DNA from: Numida meleagris
Taxonomy: Eukaryota; Chordata; Aves; Galliformes; Numididae
NCBI RefSeq assembly: GCF_002078875.1
Contig: NC_034415.1
Span: 26,877,083-26,941,082, forward strand
Reading direction: 5' to 3'
DNA length: 64,000 bases
The notes beneath the pieces are model-generated. The model saw only the letters and a program-made list of their open reading frames with translations, was not told the DNA's origin and searched no databases. The translations under genes and the position numbers were made by a program. Shown piece by piece: positions 1 to 10,115 of the stretch (the first letter of the stretch is position 1; the number at the start of each line of letters is the position of its first letter).

Positions 1-1604
1 CAGCCCCCGCTCGTGATGCGGTGGGCGGTGCGGGCTGCTTCTGTTTGGGGGACGTCAGCTGTGGCCAATGGGTTTGTCCGGATGAAGGCGCTGCGCTGAG
101 GCGCCCAAGTGCTGTTGGGCAGCAAAGCTACTGCGGTCATCTGGTCCACTTGAAAAAGTTCGGCCACTGCTTTCTCATGGAACCTGAAGTGTTCCCTGGT
201 ACTCACACGGGATGCTCCGCGCTTACAGTAAACATCCTCACACTTTCTGCACTTTTGTCGTGAGATGTTTAAATTATTTCTTTTCCTTTTTGATGAAGAT
301 GAAGGAAAGGAAGATTGCATCCACTTATTCCCTCCCAGAAGGGAGTGTAATTATACAAGCTTTTCATTAAAGTAGCGGGGAAGGTCGATATGTGGGAATA
401 GATCAGCTCTTGTTTGCTTATGCAATACAAATAAAAGAGCTGTACCAGAGGTCAGACTAGATACGAAGAGATGTCACTGCGTACTCCAGAATGGCTTTAG
501 AAATTTCATATGTGAAAAAAGACCACAGATATTTTATGTCCTCTCTGTCAGGAAAATAAACGCTCCTCTAACAGAAAAACATTAATTAAAATTGCAACAG
601 GATGAGAGTTAGAAGTGCATGCCGGCATGGGATGTGCAGAGGACTCTCCCCTGCGGCACGGATCTGCCACTGCACTGCAATTGTGCAGCAGCACAGCGCT
701 TGCTGGGGAGGGCGTCTAAGCCCAGTGGAAATGGAGCGTGGTGTAATCCTGTTTTCCTGTTAACTATCCGCTCTCCTACAAGATTGTGCATAGAAAAGTC
801 ACTTATTAAAGGTCAGAGGGAGAAAAAAAAAAGAAAAAGAAATCTTTGTTGCAAATATATTACAAACAAAAGCACATAGGAGGCAGCATGGGCTTTTGAG
901 GTACTGAATTCTAGCTGCAGGCATGGAATGATTGTCTGTACACTGCAGACTCTGCCTGCTCTTCCAGAGAGACCCCCACCTGGGCAGAAGCAGAATGGCC
1001 ATCCCAGCACTGTGCCACGTCCCAGGGCCACCTGCTCAGTGCTGTGCTGCAGAAATGGCCCAGACCTGCACTGGAGGCAGAGCTTGGGACTTCCCACCAC
1101 ACAGCCTCCCTGTAAAACTGTTTTCAAGGGTGAAGCACGGGAAGAGTAAAATTTAATCCAAATCTCGTGTCAAACACCTTGAGAGCTCACTAAGAGCTGC
1201 AGCCCCTGCCATGGAACCAGGCTGATGCGTTAGTGGCACAGCAATGAGGCCTCACATCCCACTTGTTTTAGGGTTGTGTTGCTCTCTCTCTTTTTTTAAT
1301 GCTTTAATAAAAATATTAGAAGTTAAAGTAACTGATATTACTTATATACAGTAAATGATATTATATATCTCACCAGGGATGCTACAAAAGTAGTGCCTCT
1401 TGTTTTACGATGTTGGCCCATGACATCAGAGGCAGTTGTTGGTGGTATGGCACTAGGGTTCAGACCTTCCCACCAATATCCCATTACTTTTGTTGCCAGG
1501 TGGCAGCAGAGAGGCAGTCTAGCAAAATGGCATCTGAGATGGAAGAGCAAAGGTGTGTCACTGAATTCTTCTTCACTCAGTATAGCCCAGAGAAGCCAAA
1601 AGGT
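1..1604. other. 3' flank of the P450 gene, no gene recognised
   Basis: The first 130 bases are GC- and CpG-rich (about ten CpGs by eye) and are cut by the window edge, so they could be the margin of a CpG island. The rest is ordinary A/T-rich sequence with a short A-rich run near 821-840. No conserved reading frame or recognised repeat was seen. Confidence 0.5.
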
Positions 1605-1648
1605 TGGACACACACAAGTCAGCCTACAATTGAAGATGCTTCTACAAC

Positions 1649-1654
1649 TTTATT
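1649..1654 (-). terminator. Poly(A) signal AATAAA of the P450 gene
   Basis: AATAAA on the minus strand lies about 640 nt past the P450 stop codon. It is followed about 35-45 nt downstream by the GU-rich stretch TTGTGTGTGTCC (about 1605-1616), the usual arrangement of a vertebrate cleavage and polyadenylation site. Cleavage would fall near 1630. Confidence 0.55.
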
Positions 1655-2292
1655 TAAATTCCTATATGCACTTGGAAGGGAAAAAAAAAAGAAAGAAAAA
1701 GGATGTTTCTTCTGCAAGGATGTCAGCTTAGATATGGACTTTCTATTGCAAAGCAGCAACAATGTTTTGCAGGGAATGTGCGCTGCACCAATCCCAAGGT
1801 CATGATCTGCTGTGGCAGCATAAAGGTGATGGGCGTGAGCCTGGGTATCATATGTGCAAAGACAGCCACCTCCAGCAAGCAGGAAGACCTCCAACCACGC
1901 AGCCCATGGGCACTTAAAATGTGGCAGCATTGAGATTTAGGGATTGCAAAGTAGTGTCTGGGTGATGGATGCATCCTCGATAGAAGAGACACAGCAAGCA
2001 CAAGTGTGCCCACGGTTTACAATTGACAGACAGTTCCCTGGAGTTGCTAAGTGTGGAAATGCAGTATTAAGGCTTTTGAATTCATGTATTTTATCAAACT
2101 GCTCAGGGAAAGGGGCAGGGAACCAAGAGTGGAGTCCCAGAGCTTGTCCTCATTGTGGTGTGCAGAATGCAGCCCCTCCTGCCCTCCCCCCTGCCCACAC
2201 ACCATGCAGGGCTGCTGGCTGTGAGGTGTCCCAGCACCGCAGCGTGTAACCTAACAGAACAGCTGAGCAAGGGAACCCTTTCCATCTCGCCC

Positions 2293-2471
2293 TCAGCAGC
2301 GAGACAGGGCGCAGAGCTGGAAGGGCTTGGGGCAGCGTGTGAGGCTGAGAGTGAAGGCAAAGCTCAGCACGGTGGCAGACGGTGCCTGGAAGGTGAACTT
2401 CTGCAGCAGGGCAGTGAAGAAGATGAAGAGCTCGGTTCTGGCCAGCTGCTCACCAGGACAGGCACGCTTGC
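2293..2471 (-). other. CYP2J: CYP2J-like coding exon 9 (heme-binding loop and C-terminus)
   Basis: This is 179 nt including the TGA. The acceptor is TGCTCTTCTTCCAG. It completes the heme loop as [16 protein letters not shown], with Cys442 in the ligand position, and ends FQLCALSRC. The C-terminal tail is more divergent than the core. Confidence 0.93.
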
Positions 2472-5400
2472 CTGGAAGAAGAGCAAGGAAACCCACACTC
2501 AGTTCAAAGCACAGTTTAAGCATCACCCTGAATTGCTATTCTTACAGAGGGGAGGGTGTTGTGCAAGGGGATAGGTGGGCTTGCTGGTTCCATGGGACAA
2601 AGAGAAAGACAATGCTCAGGGATGAAGGGCAGTGGCTTGGGGTCTCTGCAGCCTTTAGGCTCCTCTCACCCATGCTGCATTGTATGGGCTGCAGGAGCTT
2701 TTCTTCCTAGCAAGGTTAGGTGGCAATGTTCACCCACACATCGTGCAGAAGGCGTCCCCAGAAGTTCCCTGCTCAGCAGAGAGATGCAACCGTTCAGATA
2801 GGCAAAAGGGGGAACAGTCATTTAAAAAAAAATGAAAAAGAACCCGTTTACACAGCTCATGCAGGAGGAAAAAGACTTATTTTTTTTATCCTGCAATAAC
2901 AAATTGATTTCCCTTCTGCCCAGAGGAGTCAGTATTAACTGCTAGGGGGGATTTTCACTGTGGGAAATGCCAGGCATAGGCTGCTACCAGAGGCAGAAAG
3001 CCAGACTGGGAACAGTTCCCCCCGCTCCAGTGGGGTGAAGAAAAAGCATTAAGAAAAAGCATTGCAAAAAGCAAAACCATCTCCCCATTTATCTTCCTAC
3101 CTGCTGAGAAGGGCAGGAAAGCCTCCCGCCTCCTGTACTGGCCATTCTCCAGGAAGTGTTCAGGATTAAAGGTGTCTGGAGTCTCCCACACATTTTTGTC
3201 AAACATTATTGAAGTCAGGCTGGTCATCAGCGTGGTACCCTGCAAGGGTGGGGGAAACAAGAGATTGTGTGAAGAGCCAATGTGCTGCCAGACTGGGTTA
3301 TTATTAGCTCCCTTCTATATATATGAAGTAAGCTACTTTATTTTTTTTTAATGCACAAAGTGTTTTTCCCAGTCAACATGGTTAAATGAGGGCAAAAGCC
3401 TGCAGGATTGTTCACTTCAATGTGCCACTGTCTATCTCCATGCTGTTGATCCATACCTTGTGCTGCTGTCACTGGTGATATTAATATGAATCCACTTTTA
3501 ATCAATAAAATTGTCTTACCGGGGAGACTGGAAACAATTTAACCAAATAATTTTCAATCAATCTGCTCTACTTTACTTTTAATAAAAACTGTATCTGTTT
3601 TAGCTTCCCAGCTTCCATTAAAAGAAATGGAAATGTTCTAATCAATGTGCAGCAAAATGCCCAGAACTTTTAGTTTTTAATTTGCCAAGAAGCAACTGAT
3701 CATGTCCGTGCAAGAGACTCAATCTATCCAAATCTCATATTTGCTTTCATAATGTCAGGACAGTGTACATACATCAATAACTACTGCTTGGCATTTATCA
3801 AAGGCTACTTTTAATAGATATTTTTAATACTCTGTGGAATTAACAAATCCAAGCTGTTTGCTTTCCTGTGTTTCATGGACCTCTGCTCCCAAAATACATG
3901 GAAGCCATGCTCTATAGATCTGGAGAGATAAGCCTTGAAAAATTCAAAGTGTTGACCAACAAAATAGAATCTTGCAATTCTCTTCCATAGGGAGGTGAGA
4001 TCCAAACAGCCCTACAGCATCCATCAGGGATGCTAGTATTCTCTCCAGCTGAAAGATCTCATAAGATGATGCAGGCTGGTGCCTTCAGGTGAGGCTTGGG
4101 ATTGGGGCTGTGAAGACCCTGCGCTGGGCAGGATGAAGCAGGGCAGGTGGAGGGCCTGTGTCCTGGGCACACCTTGGGCACATGGTAGCCAGCCAGGGTG
4201 GTGTTGCTGGTGGACATCCTGGGCACTCCCAATGGCACGATGTTGCCCATTCGCAGCACTTCGCTCAGCACTGCACTGGTGTAGGGCATGTGCTCCTTGT
4301 CCTCCATGGCGGGCTGGCGGCACTGGCCAATCACAGTATCAATTTCAAGCTGTACTTTCTCTAGGGAAATCAGAAATATATATTAAAAAAAATTATATAT
4401 ATATATCTATGCTCAAAAAGTTCCCAATAAGATAGCCAGGCCACAAGCATGTCTGTTACAAGGAGCAGCAAGGTCTTAGACTAAGATAAGGGATGGTCTG
4501 CACCAATGTAATAGCAATAGGTGTGGAAAAAGGGAAAAGAATTTGCTTACCTCAGGAACACCTACACAGTTCTCAAGAAGACAGAGCTGTCAGACAAGAT
4601 ACTCTCACCTCTATTGCCAACCCTTAAATGAGGTCTGGGAGGGAGTGGATCCTGGTTCCACCCCTTCCAGTCATTCAGGTGCATTGCTTGCACCTGAGCT
4701 CTCCTGGGCTGGCCCTGCCTTCCCACCAGGTGCTCAATCACTGGTTCAAGACATGACTTAGCTTTTCCACTGCACGTGTCCTGTGTGGTGAGCCTGGAAA
4801 TAACTCAGTTTTCTGTTTCACTTATCTGGTTTTGGGCTATGTGGTGAAGGACCCATCAGCGGCCTTACCCTGAATGTGGGGGTACGTGGCCATGTAGAGC
4901 AGAGCCCAGCGGATGGCGGTTGCTGTCGTCTCAGTCCCAGTCAAGAAGAGGTCCAGGGTGGAGCAGAGCAGGTTTTCCTCATGGAAATAGGAGTTGGTGT
5001 CACCCTTAGACTTGGGTAAAAAAAAAGACAGTAGATGTGCTTATTAGGGAGGAGATGCTTTCAAAAACCCAATCCAAAAACCAAACACCATCCTGCAAGT
5101 TCTCATAGGAACATAAATAAGTTCCCTGAGAGCCCTCCTACGCCACTTGACAGAATGACAAATGGAAGAAGTGTAAATACTTCCAAATGAAAAAAAAAAT
5201 ATATAAAAATCGATGTGTTTTCAAAGCGTTCAGACTCCTGCTGCTGCTAAAATGTCTGACATGAAAGAGGTAAGGGAGGAAAAAGCCCCTCTAACAAAGT
5301 TGCCTTGAGTCTTGTATGCTTGTTTTTGGGGTAAAGCTTTGGGTGGGCATAGGTATTTCCTTCTCACCTTTTCTATTTCCTTTAAGTAACAGTCGATGTA

Positions 5401-8400
5401 ATCTCCTGAGTCAGACTGGTCCAAGTCCTCCTTGTGTTTTGCAATCACTCCCCTCACAAAACGCTGAAGTTTCTCCCAGTGGCTGAAGATTTTCTTGAAG
5501 GGCCCCGGTAGCCATCTCATTATCAAAGGAAAAGCATTATACAGCTGGTGAGAAATCAAACAGAGCACAAAAGCACTTATGGGGGTGAAAAAAAGTCAGG
5601 TCTCACAGCTGAGATGGTAGTACAAATAATTAGTTCCTCTTGTTCAGAGGATAAATCAGTTTCAATACAAAGGTCAATTAAGTCAATGAGGAGGAGCCCA
5701 CTAGTGTTGGGGTGTGTGGCAATACAGAAGCTATGGCAGCCCCTAGAGCAGTCTGTTTTGATAACAAACTGAGGCTCTCATTCATCTTGTTATACAATAA
5801 AGTAGTGCAGAATCTGATTGGGAAAGGGGTGAGATGGGAATTTTCATGGAGTGCTTCCTCTTCTTTTTTGTAGAAATGTAGATATTTTAAAAGCTTTTTT
5901 TTTTTTCCATTGCTCTTCTGTTCTGTTTGGTACAAGGTTGACTTTACAGTCCCACAATCTTTTTTTTTCCACATGCCTCAATCATTTTAAGTTGCTTGCT
6001 CTCCTGACAGATTTAATGGATTAACCCAGTCTCATGTAAATTAATACCCATGGTCATTTCTCTTATAACATGACTTTTTTTTTCTACAGGGAAAAGCAGA
6101 TTACTTCAGTACCTTAGAAACTCATTCCCATGCATTTACATAGGGCAGAAGTTACAAAAGCAGCAGACTGGTTTTACCTGGCCCCAGAAACTTCCTATCA
6201 GCAGCAGTGTTTCCGCGAGCAAGTGCAGTAATTCCTGGAAGTTGCTGTCATGGTAGTCAAAGCGGTTCCCAAAAGTTATGGAACAGATAATGTTCGAAAC
6301 AGCACTATTAATTTTGTAATGAGGGTCGAATGGTTGCCCTGGGGGGAACAAAATGAAAGCCGTGCAGCTTGGTTTTTAATCTCAGATATAGCATTCTGTA
6401 CCAGATCAACAGATGTGAAAATGAGGTAAGACCTACTGCCCAGCCATGGTGATGCTGAGGCTTCGTCCTGTGTCTTGGAGTCCCTCCCACCACTAAAAGC
6501 TGGGTGCTGTATGCCCCAGCATCCTTTCTCTGAGAAGATCCCCTTCTATCTAGGCTGTGGTGCACCACAGTGTTAGCACAGAGCTTCTGAATCAGGATCT
6601 GAGCCATTTCCCAGTGGAAACAAGCAGGTTTGGCTGTTGGGTTTGTTTGCTCCAACTGGTCATCAGTGTCTATCTTAAACTCCAAGAGAAGGTCCCTTCA
6701 AAGCTTTGCCTGACTGCAGATATGTCACTGTGGTGGCCTTTGGCCATGCACCACAAAGAATTCAAGTAGGAAAATCCAAAAATAGCTCATATGGCCAACA
6801 GACGCGATGCACATCGGCTCCTAAAGGAGCAAAGTGTGGCGTGATGCTCATCACATCTGCTTTCCTCAGGAGGGCTATTGAGCAGAGGCTGCCATATCCC
6901 AGGGCACATTTAGACAGCCCAAATCGCTACTCACCATGATAGGAGAGAGTAATATCTGTAATGAGTCCAGCACGGCCCTGAGCTGTGCCGGCGCAGCGGG
7001 GAGCATCGTGTTGAGATGCAAGGCACCATGCACAGCACTGCTCATCTCTCCACTCTCTGAGAAAGTAATTAAGCTGGGCTGATGCTCAGATACCAGAGTG
7101 ATGGACATGATCACTATTTGTCATTACTAATGGGAAGAAAGGCCTAAAACTGCAGCTTAATTAGTTTATTGATTAGGACTATAAAAGACTATAATCAATT
7201 GGCAACATGAAGTATTTGGCCTGTTCAGAGCAACAGCAATTAATATGGAGCAAGTTCAGTATATAATTTCACAATTCCTATTTAGATCTTTCTTGTTTAC
7301 TATATATAGCTCCATAGAATTAGCTAAACCCCATCTGCTTCTATTTAAAGCTGAAGTGCAACATCACCCATATACCAACATACAAATTATTCTTACTAAT
7401 ATCTCTCTGGCACTTCTTAAAAGCCGGACCATAAAAGAGCAAGGCACACGCTTCATCTGTGCATGATACAAAAGGAAAGCCTGACTAAACAAGTTTTAAA
7501 ATACTTTGCAAAACCAAGGACAAGCAGAGGTTAACTGAGCCTCTGAGCGAACGTGCTTGATATCATGAGAGCTGCAGTTCTGCCTTTGCAGGCTGTAGAA
7601 AGGTCTTTCTTAGCCACATAAACGTGCAAATTCTAAGAAGCATTATGTATTCGTTTATTATTAGTAAGGAAGAATTGAAATAGCAGACCTGCGGCCTAAA
7701 ATATATTCTAAAAGGCACAATCTGGAAGCGTAAGATAGAGATTTGTGCTATTGCAGAGTTGCCCTGCATATTAGGCGTCACACTGGGGTGACTTCGTCTG
7801 ATAAGGGGCTGGCTGAAAGCTTTGGGCACGGTGCTGTCCATGGACTGCCTACCCTTCTCTTCCTCCATCGCCTCCACGAGATACCGGCTCTCCTCTTGCA
7901 CTTTTGACTCAAAACTGACCGCAATACTTTTCAGTGTTGCTGAAGCAAACTTTCTCTGTTGCCTCCATATGTCCCCATTTGATGATATGAGACCTGTAGA
8001 AAAATAGGCAAATGAAAGCTAGCTCTGTGTGGAATAGGAGTGACAGGGTTCAGAAACGGTCATCGGTCTTAAAAACCCCAAACCAAAGCAAACAAGAACT
8101 GCAGACACTGAGAAACTACAGCTTCGCCTGGGAATTAAAATTCAAGGGTAATTGGCTTATGCTAAATATCTAGCTTTATGGATTTTCTACTTTGTCACTT
8201 TGCGTGGGAAAAAAAGGTGTAAGCCAAAATACTCTGAGTACGATCACGCTGCTGGCAGAGCTGCAGCAGGAGCACCAGAACCCGCCTCTGGAGCTACGTG
8301 TAGCTGGGGAGAGAAGGTAAAGGGAAGATAAAACAAAGGGGAACAAGTGGCATTGGGCAGCCTGCATTTGTTTCTTCTTTTTCACCCAAGTCAACACATC

Positions 8401-10011
8401 ACTTTAATCCCCGTGTTATCCCTAAATCCCAGACAGATTCAAATATATACCTGTGAGATTATTAGGCTGGGATCAGTTCTAGTCTTCCTCTACACACAAG
8501 CTTTTATTGGCACAGTTACTGAGGGCTGAATTCAGCCTCCTTCACTCTAATTGTTGTCATCGCAAATAGATGAAAAATTTCTGCCAAAATCTTGGAAACT
8601 ATACTTACCAAAGCCTCTAAAAATTTCTTGGAGTAGTGGAATATGTGGCCGATCTGCAAATATTTCAGCACGGTGGACAAGAGCTTCTCTCACCATCTGG
8701 TACCCACTGACTACCACAAAAGTCAGACTTCCAAAACGCACGCTGAAGATGTTCCCATACCTTGCGGTAAGCTGAAAGAGAGCTCATCACTTCTTGAGAA
8801 CAAGAAGATGGAGATTTTCAAAACTAACCTAGACAAGACCTGGGATCTAACTTTGAGTTTAGTTCCACTTGGAGCAATGGGTTGGGCTTAAGAAAAATCC
8901 AAACCCAGGTTTTCCGCGTGTCCCACCCAACCTAAACTATTCCTCAAAGGCTGGAGGTGGCATAAGAAATATTCATGAGCTATGGTGTGGCATTAGCATA
9001 CCTGCTAATGAATATATGGTTTGCATATATTCATTAGCAGGTATGAAGTGGCTTTCACCAGGCTGTTGTGTCAATTGAACTTGAATCCAAGGACTTTATG
9101 ACTGATGGGCACCTGCTCCTTCCCTCTTCTTCACAGAAAGAGTGTAGGAGGCAATGGCTCCACCTGGGTCACCGAGACCCGGCTCTTGCCACTGAAAGCA
9201 AGGCACAACATGTAGTCTCTTTCACCAACTTTGTTTAAAGTAGTGAGATTTCTTGCTCCAGCTGTCACAGTTAGAAAGTGGTTCCAACTGCTGATGCTCA
9301 GAAAACTTCCTCTAATTTTAAGCCTGAATGCATTTATAGCCAATTTATAGCCATTTTCCTTGCTTGGACGTTGCTAGCATTAGCCTCTCCTCTTCAGCAT
9401 TTAGCTCCCCGATGTATAAGGGCAGAGGACAATTATATCCTCTCTTGGGTCCTGATTTGCCAAGGAATTCAATGTGCACGCTCCTTAGTGCGACTCTGCA
9501 GGAGAGGACATGCATGGTCATCCTGAACTGACGTGGTGGCTAGTGAAACCAGCCTGGGATCAAATGGGCAGCTCTGGCAGTGCTCACATGTAAATGAATG
9601 TGATTAATTTTATTAGCAATAATTATATATATTGATAAAATGACCTGAGCATACTGTCTCGATTCCCTGGGGCACAGCTCTGCTAATGGCTGGGGTAGAG
9701 GAGATGGGGTCCTTGTTTAAATCAAAACAAGAGACTAGAAGTCAGTCACCAAAAGGATAACTTAAAAGGTAAAATATTATTAGTAGGAGAAACGTCCATG
9801 AAGTTCTTACCTTCTGCATCTCAAGATGGAGAGGCTGCCTTAAATCCACAATGGTTCCCACAAGAGGAAATAGCTGTGGCCCTGGAGGGAAATTCCTGGG
9901 ACGTCTCTTTCTCACAAAGTCAATAATCAAAAGAAGCACGACAAGGACCACCAAGAGCATCGAAATGTTCAGCTTTCCCAACTGGAAAATGGGCCAAAAG
10001 CGAAACTCCAT
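2293..10011 (-). CDS. CYP2J: Cytochrome P450 family 2, CYP2J-like, complete nine-exon gene
   Basis: Joined exons (minus strand): 9811-10011, 8609-8771, 7853-7993, 6178-6338, 5368-5544, 4869-5010, 4173-4360, 3101-3239, 2293-2471; 1491 nt, 496 residues, stop TGA at 2293-2295. Every intron is GT-AG and exon phases follow the CYP2 pattern. Seen in the protein: hydrophobic anchor about residues 17-31, basic RKRRPR, hinge PPGP (42-45), helix C W131/R135, I-helix TGTETT (305-310), ExxR E362/R365, PDTFNP (412-417) and heme loop FSAGKRACPG with Cys442 as the expected heme ligand. CYP2 enzymes are ER-bound monooxygenases that take electrons from P450 reductase; CYP2J members oxidise fatty acids, and avian CYP2J19 ketolates carotenoids. 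Oddities: exon 3 is three codons shorter than usual and Thr305 replaces the common Ala. The ATG has a good context (A at -3, G at +4). Introns show nothing recognised apart from a hairpin in intron 1. Assignment to CYP2J is by eye; the exact paralogue is unresolved. Confidence 0.93.
3101..3239 (-). other. CYP2J: CYP2J-like coding exon 8 (residues 392-438)
   Basis: This exon is 139 nt. By eye it matches the CYP2J form, which is one codon shorter than CYP2C. The acceptor is CACCCTTGCAG and the donor is GTAGGAAG. It encodes [13 protein letters not shown], then [15 protein letters not shown] (the PERF-like region), and ends FLPFSA at the start of the heme loop. Confidence 0.93.
4173..4360 (-). 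other. CYP2J: CYP2J-like coding exon 7 (K-helix, residues 329-391)
   Basis: This exon is 188 nt, the standard length. The acceptor is GATTTCCCTAG and the donor is GTGTGCCC. It holds the K-helix ExxR pair (E362, R365 in SEVLRMGN) and the CYP2J-like segment [11 protein letters not shown], and ends at AGYHVPK. Confidence 0.93.
4869..5010 (-). other. CYP2J: CYP2J-like coding exon 6 (I-helix, residues 282-329)
   Basis: This exon is 142 nt, the standard length, and is preceded by a T-rich tract ending TTACCCAAG. It encodes [14 protein letters not shown] and the oxygen-activating I-helix segment TGTETT (305-310). Most CYP2J proteins have Ala at the first position. The donor is GTAAGGCC. Confidence 0.93.
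5368..5544 (-). other. CYP2J: CYP2J-like coding exon 5 (residues 223-281)
   Basis: This exon is 177 nt, the standard length. The acceptor is TTTCTCACCAG and the donor is GTGAGAAG. It opens with [15 protein letters not shown], a CYP2 family signature in the F-G region, and ends in the helix G-H segment [12 protein letters not shown]. Confidence 0.93.
6178..6338 (-). other. CYP2J: CYP2J-like coding exon 4 (residues 169-222)
   Basis: This exon is 161 nt, the standard length. The acceptor is GTTCCCCCCAG and the donor is GTAAAACC. It encodes [19 protein letters not shown], the helix D-E segment typical of CYP2J, followed by [10 protein letters not shown] and the start of helix F. Confidence 0.93.
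7853..7993 (-). other. CYP2J: CYP2J-like coding exon 3 (residues 122-169), short form
   Basis: This exon is 141 nt against the usual 150 nt in CYP2 genes, with acceptor TTTCTACAG and donor GTAGGCAG. It encodes helix C with WRQQR (W131, R135), whose Trp and Arg contact the heme propionate in P450s, then the shortened C-D loop SIAVSFESK and [11 protein letters not shown]. Confidence 0.92.
8609..8771 (-). other. CYP2J: CYP2J-like coding exon 2 (residues 68-122)
   Basis: This exon is 163 nt, the standard CYP2 exon 2 length, with acceptor CTCTTTCAG and donor GTAAGTAT. It begins [11 protein letters not shown], runs through the beta-1 and helix B region (VREALV, FADRP) and ends in phase 1 inside a Gly codon. 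Confidence 0.92.
8997..9045. repeat. Perfect 22-bp inverted repeat with 5-nt loop in P450 intron 1
   Basis: Arm 8997-9018 (starting CATACCTGCTAATG) is exactly complementary to arm 9024-9045 (ending CATTAGCAGGTATG), separated by GTTTG. The flanking bases do not pair. It would form a 22-bp hairpin in the intron 1 pre-mRNA. It is too short and too perfect for a typical pri-miRNA stem. It may be a template-switch event or a small foldback element. Confidence 0.9.
9811..10011 (-). other. CYP2J: CYP2J-like coding exon 1 (residues 1-67)
   Basis: This 201-nt exon ends in phase 0 at CAGAAG|GTAAGA. It encodes the ER signal anchor (hydrophobic [14 protein letters not shown] at 18-31), the basic stop-transfer RKRRPR and the proline hinge FPPGP. 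The start codon context is AACATGG. The exon may extend upstream as 5'UTR to about 10073, where a strong acceptor-like sequence lies. Confidence 0.92.
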
Positions 10012-10073
10012 GTTGGCTGACGAACTCCCAGTTTTTCATCCCAGGAAAGCACTTGATGTTGGTGTTAAACTTC

Positions 10074-10115
10074 CTGAAACAGGAATAAGAAGGGACTAGA
10101 AAGAAAAATAGTGAG
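10074..10115 (-). promoter_or_regulatory. Strong 3' splice-acceptor-like tract upstream of the P450 ATG
   Basis: On the minus strand a long pyrimidine-rich stretch ends CTTATTCCTGTTTCAG, followed by GAAG at 10073. It has the form of a real 3' splice site. It lies about 60 nt upstream of the ATG, so coding exon 1 may begin at 10073 and be spliced to an unseen 5' noncoding exon. The sequence is seen directly; its use is inferred. Confidence 0.45.

Noticed and set aside
7130..7202. Direct and inverted GACTATA / TTGATTA motifs in P450 intron 3
   Set aside because: Arms of eight bases or fewer in A/T-rich DNA are expected by chance.
8997..9045. Reading the intron 1 hairpin as a microRNA gene
   Set aside because: The stem is perfectly paired, only 22 bp long, and has a 5-nt loop, without the longer imperfect stem a Drosha/Dicer precursor needs.
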